Shown here: piece after piece, positions 24,277-33,050 of the stretch | How the letters are laid out: every line of letters starts with the position of its first letter | Position numbering within the stretch: the first letter of the stretch is position 1 | Origin: a bacterium | GTDB lineage: Bacteria; BMS3Abin14 | NCBI GenBank assembly: GCA_020350725.1 | Contig: CP070719.1 | Span: 594,579-652,763, forward strand | Reading direction: 5' to 3' | Length of the DNA stretch: 58,185 nucleotides | Program-made: the position numbers and the translations under genes | Notes under the pieces: model-generated | Told to the model about the DNA's origin: nothing | The model's database searches: none | The model's input: only the letters and a program-made list of their open reading frames with translations

Positions 24277-24615
24277 TTAAACCTCCGGGGGGCCGCTCTC
24301 CAGGGGATAGCCCCTTTCCTTCCAGTCAGCATAGCTGTCATTGTAATCGAAGACGGGGCCGAAACCCATCCCGTCGAGCTTGCCCGCCACCAGGCCGCTG
24401 GCCGGACAGTCGGCGTCGTTGCTGTAGACAACGACGGGAACGCCCCTCGGGAGGAGTCCCTCGGCTTTCTGTTCCACCTCCATGTTCAGGAGGGAGAAGG
24501 CTCCCGGGATATGATCGATCAGATAATCTTCCCTCGCCCTGGCATCCACGATGACGATGTCATCCCGGCGATCCAGTTTACCCTTCAGGTCCGGCCCCGC
24601 AATGGGAAGAACCAT
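24277..24615 (-). CDS. Rhodanese-like domain protein, active-site variant
   Basis: A 112-residue single rhodanese domain. VIVDARAREDYLIDHIPGAFSL is the N-terminal CH2A-like motif, and WKERGYPLE the C-terminal one. The active-site loop reads VVYSNDADCPAS: the position that normally carries the persulfide cysteine is a serine (65), while a second cysteine (70) remains five residues later. In two-cysteine relatives (YC-x4-C) both are present. It may therefore not act as an ordinary sulfurtransferase. ATG 24615 has GAGGTGG upstream. Confidence 0.85.
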   Translation of the reverse strand: MVLPIAGPDLKGKLDRRDDIVIVDARAREDYLIDHIPGAFSLLNMEVEQKAEGLLPRGVPVVVYSNDADCPASGLVAGKLDGMGFGPVFDYNDSYADWKERGYPLESGPPEV

Positions 24616-24907
24616 GTCGCCACCTCGGCTTTCACTCCGGCGGCTCCAGCATCACCGCCATATTTTGATCCTAACATAAAATCAGGCCCATGAGATCAAG
24701 CTCACTCCCATGGGACGGATCATCTTCGGTCAATGGTATGATGGGGCTCTGCACCGGGAGACGGGACCTGGCCTCGGTGCAAAAAGTACCATTGCCGAGT
24801 CGGCCGAATTGTATTACATAGTATTGCCCTCCGGACAGGCGGCGTCCCCCCTAATATGGAACAGCGGGGATGGTCTGTCAAAGGGGACATTTTCAGGAAA
24901 GGGACAG

Positions 24908-26863
24908 ATGGTGGCTCCCAGAGGAGAGAAAAAACGCCAGCCTCCTGCTGACGGGATCCCGGCGGGATTCATCGAAACCGTTACCGACCGGTTGAGAGAG
25001 AACCTGCGGGTGCGCCGCACCGTGCCCGAGGGCGGCCGTCTCCACATCGACCGGCAGCTCCCCTTCCTGTTGATATACAGGCGGCCGTCCAGACGCGAGG
25101 ACAGCGGCACGGACCGTCTGGTGGTCGGGGAGGCATCCTACCTGATCGCCCCGGGCGGAAAGAGATACAGAGAAACGGTGTCCTCCCTGGTTCGGGCCGT
25201 AGCCAAGACCCAGGCCGAGGCCTTCGGAGCCTTTCTCGTCCTCGAGGTGTGGTCCGTTCCCATGCGTCACCCCTCAGAGGCCAAGAACCAGGATCTGCCG
25301 GTCCAGACCTTTCGCCTTGTCGCCCCGAAGGCCAAGGGGATCCTGACAACTCTGGAAACCCTTGAGGGGGGGTTGAGGAAGGTAAAGGTCGAGGGGTATC
25401 GATTCAAGACCGAGATTGTCCGGGTCAAGAACCCCTCGCCGGCGGGGATGGAGCCCCTTCTGACCGAGGAGGACGTCCGGGGTGCCGATGTTTACCGCGT
25501 CGGGATCGGCGTTCCCCGTATCTATCGGAACGATGAGACGGGCGAGATCTACCCCATTGTTCTCAGGCGCCTTCACCGCAAGCTCTCCAGGATCCTCAGG
25601 ATGGGCGTTTTTCAGTTCACCCGCTCCCTGACGGTACACACTCCGCCCAACTTCCAGGCACTGGGGCCGAGGGCTATGGTGAAGGCCGTATGGGAGGCCG
25701 ATCGCCAGCTGGCGGAGATCGAGAGCTCCTTCGATTTCCTTCTCCTGTCCACCGCATCCAACCCGCAGGCAGCGTGGGCCGAATTCAGGCGGAACGGCTA
25801 TGACCGGCCGCCCGAGTTGCACTATCGACCCGTGCCCGTTGAGCCCGCAGGCCTCAAAAGAGCTCTGTTCCGCATCCCCCTTGAGAGGATCGAGGATCCG
25901 ACCATGGCCTTTCTCTTCAGGGAAAAGCAGGGGGAACTCGACAGGTTGATCACCATGCTCTCCGATCGGGGGACGCAGCGCTTTCTTTACGGAAGTCTCC
26001 AGGTCTTCGGCGGTGTCGGCGAAGACCTGGCGAGAGCGGCCCTGGATCTCCTGGATACCATCCCTCCGCGCACCAGGGACAGCAGATCCAGGTATTCCCT
26101 GGATGCGGCCGCTTTCGCCCAACTGGCCAGAGAGGAGGTTGAGCACTATCGGGTTGTGTGCCCCGATATCATGGCCAGCGTCGAGGTCCGGGAGGACATC
26201 AGGGGCCTCCTGGTCTCCCGGAACAGGCTTCTGGTGGGGAAAACCGTCAGGATTCCGGCCATCAGGGTCCAGGCCCTCCTTCAGCATGAGGTGGGAACCC
26301 ACCTCCTGACCTACATGAACGCTTCCCTTCAACCCTTACGCCAGTTGAAGTACGGCCTGGCCGGGTATGACGACCTTCAGGAGGGCCTCGCCGTTCTGGC
26401 GGAGCATTTCACCGGCGGCCTGACCCGGTCGAGACTCCGTTTCCTCGCGGCACGGGTCATCGCTATTTCCAGGATGGTCGATGGGGCCACATTTGTGGAC
26501 AACTTCAGGGAGCTGGTGGGAGCCCACGGACTCACCAGGCGAAAGGCGTTTGACATCCTCCTGCGGACCTATCGGGGCGGCGGTCTGACAAAGGACGTCG
26601 TCTACCTGAGAGGTCTTCTTCGCCTCATTAAGTATTTTGAGGACGGGGGAGATGTTGATATCCTGTTTACTGGCAAGTTCAGTCGCCAGCACCTGCCCAT
26701 CATCAGGGAACTGCTGTCCCGGGGGGTCCTGTCCGCCCCTGTGCTCCGTCCGCGCTATATGGACGACCCCAGGACGCTCGACAGGATCGACCGGTTGAGG
26801 ACAGGTGTAACTCCCCTGGAATTGACCACCCGAGGGACGTTCAATCAGAGGAAGGCTCAATGA
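24908..26863 (+). CDS. QEGLA-motif metallopeptidase-like protein (DUF1704)
   Basis: About 651 residues of the DUF1704 / flavohemoglobin expression-modulating QEGLA family. The motif LLQHEVGTHLLTYMN provides the zinc-binding histidines, and YDDLQEGLAVLAEHFTGGL is the name-giving motif with a further acidic ligand. The family is related to the KIAA0895/MATCAP tyrosine-tubulin carboxypeptidases, so a carboxypeptidase-like activity is plausible, but no bacterial substrate is known to me. I chose ATG 24908 because GGAAAGGGA precedes it and the upstream 66 codons (to ATG 24710) look unrelated. It overlaps the next gene by ATGA, so the two are coupled. Confidence 0.85.
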   Translation: MVAPRGEKKRQPPADGIPAGFIETVTDRLRENLRVRRTVPEGGRLHIDRQLPFLLIYRRPSRREDSGTDRLVVGEASYLIAPGGKRYRETVSSLVRAVAKTQAEAFGAFLVLEVWSVPMRHPSEAKNQDLPVQTFRLVAPKAKGILTTLETLEGGLRKVKVEGYRFKTEIVRVKNPSPAGMEPLLTEEDVRGADVYRVGIGVPRIYRNDETGEIYPIVLRRLHRKLSRILRMGVFQFTRSLTVHTPPNFQALGPRAMVKAVWEADRQLAEIESSFDFLLLSTASNPQAAWAEFRRNGYDRPPELHYRPVPVEPAGLKRALFRIPLERIEDPTMAFLFREKQGELDRLITMLSDRGTQRFLYGSLQVFGGVGEDLARAALDLLDTIPPRTRDSRSRYSLDAAAFAQLAREEVEHYRVVCPDIMASVEVREDIRGLLVSRNRLLVGKTVRIPAIRVQALLQHEVGTHLLTYMNASLQPLRQLKYGLAGYDDLQEGLAVLAEHFTGGLTRSRLRFLAARVIAISRMVDGATFVDNFRELVGAHGLTRRKAFDILLRTYRGGGLTKDVVYLRGLLRLIKYFEDGGDVDILFTGKFSRQHLPIIRELLSRGVLSAPVLRPRYMDDPRTLDRIDRLRTGVTPLELTTRGTFNQRKAQ

Positions 26864-27906
26864 AAATAGGTTTCGTGGTTAACGAAGTCAGCACCGAAGA
26901 ACCGGGCTACACGACAACAAGGCTGGCCATGGCGTCCGTCAACCGGGGATACCAGACATGGCTCATTGGCTCCGGTGACTTCGCCTACGACCCCGACGAG
27001 CACATCCGTGCCCGAGCGGTGACCGTCCCCAAGACCAAATACAAGTCCCTCAGGATCTTTCTCGAGGATCTCCAGGGCAGCAGGGCCGTATCCAGGAGGA
27101 TCACCGTCGATGATCTCGACGTCCTCATGCTCAGATACGATCCCTCCACTGAAGTGGGATTGCGATCTTGGGCCCGGACCGCCGGCATCGAATTCGGCCG
27201 CCTGGCCATGCGCCGTGGCGTCATCGTGCTCAACGATCCCAACGGTCTGGCCAAGGCAATGAACAAGATGTATTTCCAGCTTTTCCCCGAGGAGGTCCGC
27301 CCCAAGACAATGATCACCCGCAACCGTGAGGAGATCAAGCACTTCGTCGAGGAGATGGGAGGGAGGTGCATCCTGAAGCCCCTCCAGGGATCCGGGGGAA
27401 AGGGCATTTTCCTGGTGACCCCCGAGAGCAGGGGAAACATCAACCAGATGATCGAGGCGGTCAGCCGGGACGGTTACGTGATCGCCCAGGAATATCTGCC
27501 AGCCGCCGAGGAGGGGGATATCCGCCTGTTCGTGATGAACGGTCACCCCCTGAGGTACAAGGGAAAATATGCCGCCTTCCGCCGCGTCCGCTCGGATGAT
27601 GACATCCGGAGCAACCTCCACGCCGGCGGCAAGAAGGCGCCCGCTGAGATAACCGCTGAACACCTGAGGATCGTCGAAATGGTCCGGCCCAAGCTGGTCC
27701 AGGACGGCATGTTCCTGGTGGGACTGGACATCGTCGGGGACAAACTCATGGAGATAAACGTCTTCAGCCCGGGGGGGCTCGGGAGCGCCAAGAGTTTCGA
27801 GAAGGTCAACTTCTCCAATGCCGTCCTCGACGCGCTGGAGAGGAAGGTCGACTATATGACCTTCTACCGGAGGAATTTCGACAACACGGAGATGGCCACC
27901 CTTTAG
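26860..27906 (+). CDS. Glutathione synthase-like ATP-grasp enzyme
   Basis: An ATP-grasp ligase of 348 residues in the GshB/RimK group. VLMLRYDP and GVIVLNDPNGLAKAMNKMYFQLFP mark the N-terminal lobe. CILKPLQGSGGKGIFLV is the ATP-binding lysine and glycine loop, VIAQEYLPAAEEGDIRLFVMNG continues it, and EINVFSPGGLGS holds metal ligands (E and N). It should couple an amine to a carboxylate at the expense of ATP. In other genomes this type often sits with DUF1704 proteins, as it does here. True glutathione synthesis would also need a GshA, which is not in the window. Confidence 0.85.
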   Translation: MKIGFVVNEVSTEEPGYTTTRLAMASVNRGYQTWLIGSGDFAYDPDEHIRARAVTVPKTKYKSLRIFLEDLQGSRAVSRRITVDDLDVLMLRYDPSTEVGLRSWARTAGIEFGRLAMRRGVIVLNDPNGLAKAMNKMYFQLFPEEVRPKTMITRNREEIKHFVEEMGGRCILKPLQGSGGKGIFLVTPESRGNINQMIEAVSRDGYVIAQEYLPAAEEGDIRLFVMNGHPLRYKGKYAAFRRVRSDDDIRSNLHAGGKKAPAEITAEHLRIVEMVRPKLVQDGMFLVGLDIVGDKLMEINVFSPGGLGSAKSFEKVNFSNAVLDALERKVDYMTFYRRNFDNTEMATL

Positions 27907-27947
27907 CGGGCTGGCCGCCACACAATGCGCGCCTGGAAAACCTCCCC

Positions 27948-27968
27948 ATGGCGCGCGATGCAGGATTC
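27948..27968. repeat. Direct repeat of the tRNA-Arg 3' end (att-like scar)
   Basis: These 21 nt are identical to 28106-28126, which is the 3' end of tRNA-Arg including its CCA. The copies are 158 nt apart and in the same orientation, as left by integration at a tRNA 3' end. Confidence 0.7.
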
Positions 27969-28030
27969 CCTTCGTTCCCAGACCTCCTCAGGGTACTCAG
28001 AACAGCCTCACTATTGACCTGTGGTCATTG

Positions 28031-28046
28031 GGTTCGAATCCTGCAT
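28031..28046. repeat. Inverted copy of the tRNA-Arg T-arm
   Basis: Sixteen nt (GGTTCGAATCCTGCAT) are the reverse complement of 28116-28131. Flanking sequence no longer forms a T-stem, so this is a degraded tRNA fragment on the plus strand. Confidence 0.6.
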
Positions 28047-28063
28047 CTCATGGACGAAGCTAC

Positions 28064-28100
28064 AAAATGAGGGCCGCCCGCAAGGGGCGGCCCTCATTTT
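28064..28100. terminator. Bidirectional terminator between gshB-like gene and tRNA-Arg
   Basis: AAAATGAGGGCCGCCC (28064-28079) and GGGCGGCCCTCATTTT (28085-28100) form a perfect 16-bp stem with loop GCAAG. It is placed to end the tRNA-Arg transcript on the minus strand and transcripts arriving from 27906 on the plus strand. Confidence 0.92.
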
Positions 28101-28106
28101 TATAGA

Positions 28107-28183
28107 TGGCGCGCGATGCAGGATTCGAACCTGCGGCCTTTGGCTCCGGAGGCCAACGCTCTATCCGACTGAGCTAATCGCGC
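28107..28183 (-). tRNA. tRNA-Arg (anticodon CCG)
   Basis: The minus strand folds into a complete cloverleaf: acceptor GCGCGAT/ATCGCGC, D-arm GCTC/GAGC, anticodon stem TTGGC/GCCAA with loop CTCCGGA (anticodon CCG, reading codon CGG), and T-arm GCAGG-TTCGAAT-CCTGC. The discriminator is G, and CCA is encoded in the DNA (28107-28109). Its 3' end is duplicated at 27948-27968. Confidence 0.97.
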
Positions 28184-28254
28184 GTTGCTTTTCAGGCAGC
28201 GGCCGCCTCACATATCACTATCCTCCCTTTCCGTCAAGGTGGGGGGGATACCTG

Positions 28255-28560
28255 TCAGGAGCCGGCCAGCCTCTTCCGGACGCTGGCCACCTTCTGCTCG
28301 GCACTGGCGTCCTTGTCCCTTCTTTCGTCGATAACGAGCTTGGTCAACACCCTGGCGGCACCGTGGTTGAGGGGCACCCGATGGAGCATGCGGACCGCTT
28401 CGAGGATCTCATCTAGACTCCCCTCGATAACTGTGCCCATAGGAGTCAGAGTGTGTTTGATGTCGGCCTTGTCCAGGGCCCTTATGCATTCGGCCACGTA
28501 TTCGCTGACGCTCGGATCTCCGGTCCCGATGGGAACGACACTTATCTCGGCAATAGCCAT
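28255..28560 (-). CDS. MTH1187 family thiamine-binding protein
   Basis: A 101-residue single-domain protein opening MAIAEISVVPIGTGDPSVSEYVAECI, with HTLTPMGTVIEGSLDEILEAVRMLH further on, which together define the MTH1187/YkoF (DUF77) family. Members form tetramers of ferredoxin-like folds and bind thiamine. ATG 28560 has GGAGG 8 nt upstream. It stands alone, 207 nt from the next gene. A transport or sensing role is inferred from the family only. Confidence 0.88.
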   Translation of the reverse strand: MAIAEISVVPIGTGDPSVSEYVAECIRALDKADIKHTLTPMGTVIEGSLDEILEAVRMLHRVPLNHGAARVLTKLVIDERRDKDASAEQKVASVRKRLAGS

Positions 28561-28767
28561 GAGCGCACCCTCCTATAAAGAAAGGACCGAAAACACCCGG
28601 TCCGAAGGCTCTCCGGTAATTATCACCCTCTCGGGGTGTTCCTGGCAAGGGGGAATCGGGATGGGGATCCAGGAGTCAGGAGACTGTACTCGGCGTATAT
28701 GCCGGGCGCTTCTCCTTCCCAATCGTGTCTTCGTCCAGGACCCTCGCAGGGTCGAGGGAGAGAAGGG

Positions 28768-29730
28768 CTATTTCTCCTTCTGTTCCTCTTCGACAGGGGG
28801 TGGAGACGCTCCCATGAGCTGCCTCATCCTCTCCATGGGGTCGGCTTTCTTCTCCCTTCCTAAAACGAGGGGTTCGCCTTCCCCGATCCTCTCGGCCACC
28901 TGGGCGAGGCCCTTGTCAGCCAGCAGCGCCCGCAGGGACTCCTCAGCCTCCGCCGTGCGCCCCTCGGCAAAGAAGATCCCCTCCAGAGCCCTTAGGGGGT
29001 CTGCGTAGTCGGGATCCTTCTCCAGGGCTATGAGGTAGCGGTCCCGGGCCTTGTCCTCCATGCCCTTCTCGTGCAGGCGGCGACCCAGATTGTAGTGGAG
29101 CATGGCGTTATTCTTGGGTTCATATTCCAGTTTGCCCCGGGAGGCCGTCTCCTCCTCCGTTCGGCGCTGCCGGATACCCAGGCGGACCTCGAGCTCCTCC
29201 TGAAGGTCCAGCCTTGCGCTGGTGGGAAAGCTCCCCATCTTGTATACCAGGGTCCCATCGGGTTCGAAAAACAGCGTGGTGGGAAGAACGATGACGCCGA
29301 TCTCGTTGAAGTGGACCAGATTGTCGTCAATATAGGCAGGCAGATCGATTTCGTGGTCAGCCAGGAATGCGTCAACCTTGGCGATGTCCGCTGCCTCCAT
29401 GTGCTGGTGGTCCGCGTTCGCGGCCAACACCGTGATATTGTGGTCGCTGTAATCCCGGGCGAACTGGTTCCACGCCTCCAGAGCCGGCTGAGACCGGGGG
29501 CTCCAGGTGGCCCAGAAGACGAGCACCGTCAACCCCTCTTCGGAAGGAACGGAGACCTCGTCCATTGTCCGGGTCCTGATCACCCTCTGGGGGATCTTCT
29601 CTCCGACCTCGATGCCCCTGTCGGCCTCCGCCGGGTCCGAGGAGACACCGCCGGCCAGAACGAGGAGAAAGAACCCGATAATCACCGTCAACCGGGGATT
29701 GTTGAATCCTTTCCTGACGAATATCCTCAT
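28768..29730 (-). CDS. TlpA-like thioredoxin-fold protein lacking CxxC, with TPR-like tail (copy 2)
   Basis: A 320-residue exported protein. A hydrophobic leader (LTVIIGFFLLVLAGGVSS) precedes a redoxin domain (residues 45-185) with VLVFWATWSPRSQPALEAW, where TlpA proteins have WCxxC: the two catalytic cysteines are serines 77 and 80. The cis-proline region VLPTTLFFEPDGTLVYK is kept. The rest is helical with TPR-like units (NNAMLHYNLGRRLHEKGMEDKARDRYLIALEKDP). It overlaps the upstream paralogue by ATGA. Redox chemistry is therefore unlikely; binding or chaperoning in the periplasm is a guess. Confidence 0.82.
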   Translation of the reverse strand: MRIFVRKGFNNPRLTVIIGFFLLVLAGGVSSDPAEADRGIEVGEKIPQRVIRTRTMDEVSVPSEEGLTVLVFWATWSPRSQPALEAWNQFARDYSDHNITVLAANADHQHMEAADIAKVDAFLADHEIDLPAYIDDNLVHFNEIGVIVLPTTLFFEPDGTLVYKMGSFPTSARLDLQEELEVRLGIRQRRTEEETASRGKLEYEPKNNAMLHYNLGRRLHEKGMEDKARDRYLIALEKDPDYADPLRALEGIFFAEGRTAEAEESLRALLADKGLAQVAERIGEGEPLVLGREKKADPMERMRQLMGASPPPVEEEQKEK

Positions 29731-30758
29731 TTTACCGTCTTCCCTTCATCCGGCATATTCACCGGGGGACCGTCATCGTCCCCCCCCTCCCTGTCGGTGC
29801 CGGGAATCGTCCCGCCGCCCACGAGCTGCCTTAATTTTTCCATGGGGTCTGTTCTCTTCTCCGTTCTGACGATGAAGGGTTCTCCCTGACCGATCCGATC
29901 CACCAGGTCCGCCAGGTCTCTCTCGGTGAGGAACTCCCTGAGTTCCTGCTCGCTCTCCGGCGTCGTTCCGTTGGCGAGGTAAATACCCTCGAGGGCCCGC
30001 AGTGGATGACCGTAATCCGGATCCCTTTGCAGGGCCATGACCAGACGATCCTTGGCCTTCTCGGTGAAACCCTTCTTCCAGAGGTTGATGGCCATGTTGT
30101 AGTAAAGAAGCGCATTGTTCTTGGGCTGATAGTCGAGTTTTCCCCTGGCCGCCCTCTCCTGGTCCGTCTCTCTCTCCCTGAGACCGAGACGGATCTCGAG
30201 CTCTTCCTTCAGGTCCAGGGCGGCGCTGGAGGGAAAACTGGCGAGTTTATAGACCAGAACACCTTTATCGTCCAGGAACAGGGTGGTTGGGTTGACGACA
30301 ATGCCGATCTCGTTGAAGAGTTCGAGGTTGAAATCGATGATCACCGGCAGAGCGATATCGTTCTCCCGGACGAAGTCATCGATCCTTTTGAGATCCGAAG
30401 CATCCATCCGTTGATTGTCCGCGTTGACACTGATGACGGTGACGGGGTGCTCTGCATATTCCGTGGAATAACGCTCCCACATCTGGAGGGCCGACTTGGA
30501 CCGGGGGCTCCACGTGGCCCAGAACAGGATCACCGTCAGCCCCTCCCCGGCCGGAATATCGACTTTCTCGTCGGAAATGGTCCTGAGGGTCCTTGGGGCA
30601 AAGGTGTCCCCCTCGCTCATGCCCCGTGAGCTCCGAAAGACCACTTCTCCGTGGGCATCCCCGAAAAGGGAGGGATCACCCCCCAGCAGGAGAGTAACAA
30701 GCACAACAGCTGCAATTGAACTAAAACTATTTAATTTCAGCACGATACGCCTATTCAC
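29727..30758 (-). CDS. TlpA-like thioredoxin-fold protein lacking CxxC, with TPR-like tail (copy 1)
   Basis: This is a 343-residue paralogue of the downstream gene, clearly a tandem duplicate. Its leader SSIAAVVLVTLLLGGDPSLF is followed by a redoxin domain with ILFWATWSPRSKSALQMW (serines 84 and 87 replace both cysteines), NPTTLFLDDKGVLVYK, then NNALLYYNMAINLWKKGFTEKAKDRLVMALQRDP in the TPR-like region. The start is GTG 30758 with a weak ribosome binding site, only 55 nt from the dnaK terminator region. Retention of the same SPRS in both copies implies the change came before the duplication and is tolerated or selected. Confidence 0.82.
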   Translation of the reverse strand: MNRRIVLKLNSFSSIAAVVLVTLLLGGDPSLFGDAHGEVVFRSSRGMSEGDTFAPRTLRTISDEKVDIPAGEGLTVILFWATWSPRSKSALQMWERYSTEYAEHPVTVISVNADNQRMDASDLKRIDDFVRENDIALPVIIDFNLELFNEIGIVVNPTTLFLDDKGVLVYKLASFPSSAALDLKEELEIRLGLRERETDQERAARGKLDYQPKNNALLYYNMAINLWKKGFTEKAKDRLVMALQRDPDYGHPLRALEGIYLANGTTPESEQELREFLTERDLADLVDRIGQGEPFIVRTEKRTDPMEKLRQLVGGGTIPGTDREGGDDDGPPVNMPDEGKTVK

Positions 30759-30775
30759 AAGCCCCAGAAAGCAGC

Positions 30776-30813
30776 AAAAAAAAGCCCGGAGGGCGCAGCA
30801 CCCCCCGGGCTTC
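30776..30813 (-). terminator. Intrinsic terminator of dnaK
   Basis: GCCCGG (30785-30790) pairs with CCGGGC (30806-30811), extended by GGG/CCC inside. A run of nine A residues (30776-30784) reads as T on the minus strand. It lies 14 nt after the dnaK stop. Confidence 0.9.
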
Positions 30814-30826
30814 CTGAGAACCTATT

Positions 30827-32725
30827 TTACTGATCCGAGTACTCGGCGTCAACCACGTCCTCTTCCCCACCGGCCGCACCGGTGCCGGCTTCGGCGGGGC
30901 CTCCTTCATCGGGTGCCGAAGTGGCCTGGGCCGCCTGATAGAGGACCTCGGCCAGTTTGTGGGAAGCCTGGGTGATATCCTCGATGGCCTTCTCCATCGC
31001 ACCCTTGTCCTCGCTCTTCAGGGCCTCCCGGCCCTCTTCCAGGGCTTTGTCCAGGCTCTCCGCGTCCTCGGCGGGGATCTTGTCCCGGTTCTCCTTGAGG
31101 TTCTTGTCCACGTCGTAGATGAGGGAATCGAGGCGGTTGCGGATCTCAACCTGCTCCTTCCTCTTTCGGTCCTCCTCGCCGTGCGCCTCGGCGTCCTTTA
31201 CCATCTGGTCGATCTCCCGGTCCGACAGCCCGCTGGAGGCCTCTATTCTGATGGACTGTTCTTTCCCCGTCGCCGTGTCCTTGGCCGATACGTGTACGAT
31301 ACCGTTGGCGTCGATATTGAAGGTGACCTCGATCTTTGGCATGCCGCGCGGTGCCGGGGGGATACCCATGAGCTGGAAACGGCCCAGGGTTCGGTTGTCC
31401 CCGGCCATCTGGCGCTCGCCCTGGAGAACGTGGATCTCGACCTGGTTCTGGTTATCCTCGGCGGTGGTGAAAGTCTCCGATTTTCTCGTGGGGATAGTGG
31501 TGTTCCTCTGGATCAGGGTGGTCATCACGCCGCCCAGGGTCTCGATACCCAGGGACAGAGGGGTCACGTCCAGGAGCAGGACGTCCTTGACCTCACCGGA
31601 CAGAACACCTGCCTGGACGGCAGCCCCAAGGGCCACCACCTCGTCCGGGTTGACACCCCTGTGGGGCTCCTTGCCGAACAACTCCTCGACGGTCTTCTGG
31701 ACCAGGGGTATCCGGGTTGATCCGCCGACCAGGACCACCTCATCGATGTCGCCCGGTTTGAGACCTGCGTCCTTCAGGGCCTTCTTGCAGGGCTCGACCG
31801 TCCTCTTGACGAGATCGCCTATCATCTGCTCGAACTTGGACCGCGTCAACTTAATATTCATGTGCTTCGGGCCGCTCTGGTCGGCGGTGATGAAGGGCAG
31901 GTTGACATCTGTCTCCTGGGTGGTGGAAAGCTCGATCTTGGCCTTCTCGGAGTGCTCCTTGAGCCTCTGCATGGCCATCGGGTCACCGGACAGGTCGATA
32001 CCCTGGTCCTTCTTGAACTCCTCCACCAGATACTCGATGATGAGTTGGTCGATGTTGTCGCCCCCCAGGTGGGTGTCTCCGTTGGTGCTCTTGACCTCGA
32101 CCACGTTGTCGCCCACCTCGAGGATGGAGATGTCGAATGTACCGCCCCCGAAGTCGTAAACGGCGATCTTTTCGTCCTTCTTCTTGTCAAGACCGTAGGC
32201 CAGAGCGGCCGCCGTGGGCTCGTTGACGATCCGAAGGACCTCGAGACCGGCGATCTTTCCGGCGTCCTTGGTGGCCTGCCTCTGACTGTCGTTGAAGTAG
32301 GCCGGCACGGTGATAACGGCCTGGGTGACCTTCTCTCCGAGGTAGTCCTCGGCGGCCTTCTTGAGCTTCTGCAGGATCATGGCCGAGATCTCGGGTGGTG
32401 TGTAGGCCTTGCCCTTGATCTCGACCACGGCGTTGTCTGACCGGTCACTGGCGACCTTGTACGGGACGATCCTGATCTCCTCGGGCACCTCTCCGCGGCG
32501 GCGTCCCATGAACCTCTTGATGCTGTAGATGGTGTTTTCCGGATTGGTGACGGCCTGCCGCTTGGCCACCTGGCCGACCAATCGCTCGTCATCCTTGGTG
32601 ATGGCGACGATGGAAGGCGTCGTCCTGCCACCCTCCTCGTTGGGGATGAGCTTGGGATTGCCCCCCTCCATGACAGCGACGGCCGAATTGGTCGTCCCCA
32701 GGTCGATCCCGATAACCTTTGCCAT
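30827..32725 (-). CDS. dnaK: Molecular chaperone DnaK (Hsp70)
   Basis: A full-length Hsp70 of 632 residues. The ATPase domain starts [17 protein letters not shown] and includes [38 protein letters not shown] and [13 protein letters not shown]. The interdomain linker is [19 protein letters not shown], and the substrate-binding domain and lid follow, ending in the typical acidic [12 protein letters not shown]. It folds client proteins with DnaJ and GrpE, neither of which is adjacent; no CIRCE element was seen. AAGGAGG precedes ATG 32725. A possible sigma70 promoter lies at 32795-32822. Confidence 0.98.
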   Translation of the reverse strand: MAKVIGIDLGTTNSAVAVMEGGNPKLIPNEEGGRTTPSIVAITKDDERLVGQVAKRQAVTNPENTIYSIKRFMGRRRGEVPEEIRIVPYKVASDRSDNAVVEIKGKAYTPPEISAMILQKLKKAAEDYLGEKVTQAVITVPAYFNDSQRQATKDAGKIAGLEVLRIVNEPTAAALAYGLDKKKDEKIAVYDFGGGTFDISILEVGDNVVEVKSTNGDTHLGGDNIDQLIIEYLVEEFKKDQGIDLSGDPMAMQRLKEHSEKAKIELSTTQETDVNLPFITADQSGPKHMNIKLTRSKFEQMIGDLVKRTVEPCKKALKDAGLKPGDIDEVVLVGGSTRIPLVQKTVEELFGKEPHRGVNPDEVVALGAAVQAGVLSGEVKDVLLLDVTPLSLGIETLGGVMTTLIQRNTTIPTRKSETFTTAEDNQNQVEIHVLQGERQMAGDNRTLGRFQLMGIPPAPRGMPKIEVTFNIDANGIVHVSAKDTATGKEQSIRIEASSGLSDREIDQMVKDAEAHGEEDRKRKEQVEIRNRLDSLIYDVDKNLKENRDKIPAEDAESLDKALEEGREALKSEDKGAMEKAIEDITQASHKLAEVLYQAAQATSAPDEGGPAEAGTGAAGGEEDVVDAEYSDQ

Positions 32726-32794
32726 TGTTGTCTTCCTCCTTGCAAAACTGAATAATATCCTGAAAATTCAATGCGTTTTCTTTCCAACGGTGAT

Positions 32795-32822
32795 AAATTA
32801 ACCACAAACTGGTGGCTGTCAA
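32795..32822 (-). promoter_or_regulatory. Possible sigma70 promoter of dnaK
   Basis: On the minus strand TTGACA (32817-32822) is followed after 16 nt by TAATTT (32795-32800), a perfect -35 and a weak -10. An imperfect inverted repeat CCAC-N6-GTGG lies in the spacer. No heat-shock sigma32 box was recognised. Confidence 0.4.
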
Positions 32823-32915
32823 CGGATGATGGACCCCGAACTGTCCTTGACAAGGCCCATCAGGAGAAATATGGTTCGGGCGAAAGAGGCCGGTGGGGGT
32901 GGGCGGGGAGAGATC

Positions 32916-32946
32916 AGTCCAGCGGCCAGAGGCCGGCGTCCAGAGG
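32916..32946. repeat. Heptamer repeat CAGTCCA/GAGGCCG
   Basis: CAGTCCA, GCGGCCA, GAGGCCG, GCGTCCA and GAGGGAG follow at period 7. A closely related block (GAGTCCA, GAGTCCG, GAGGCCA, GTGTCCA) is at 57612-57642. Confidence 0.7.
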
Positions 32947-32967
32947 GAGCGATGGAGGAACGATATA

Positions 32968-33050
32968 TAGTTCTAAGAGATAAGTATACTGAGCTGTTAC
33001 TTAATCACATATCACTTAGTACTTAGGACTCAGCTCCCAGTTAGTACCTG
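32968..33050. repeat. Period-7 repeat TAAGTAC/ACTTAGT type
   Basis: CTAAGAGATAAG, CACTTAG and TACTTAG units recur at about 7 nt. The 13-mer at 32991-33003 is the reverse complement of 1158-1170. Confidence 0.6.

Noticed and set aside
26857-27921. 354-codon open frame opposite the ATP-grasp gene
   Set aside because: It is an antisense shadow; the plus-strand frame shows clear ATP-grasp motifs.
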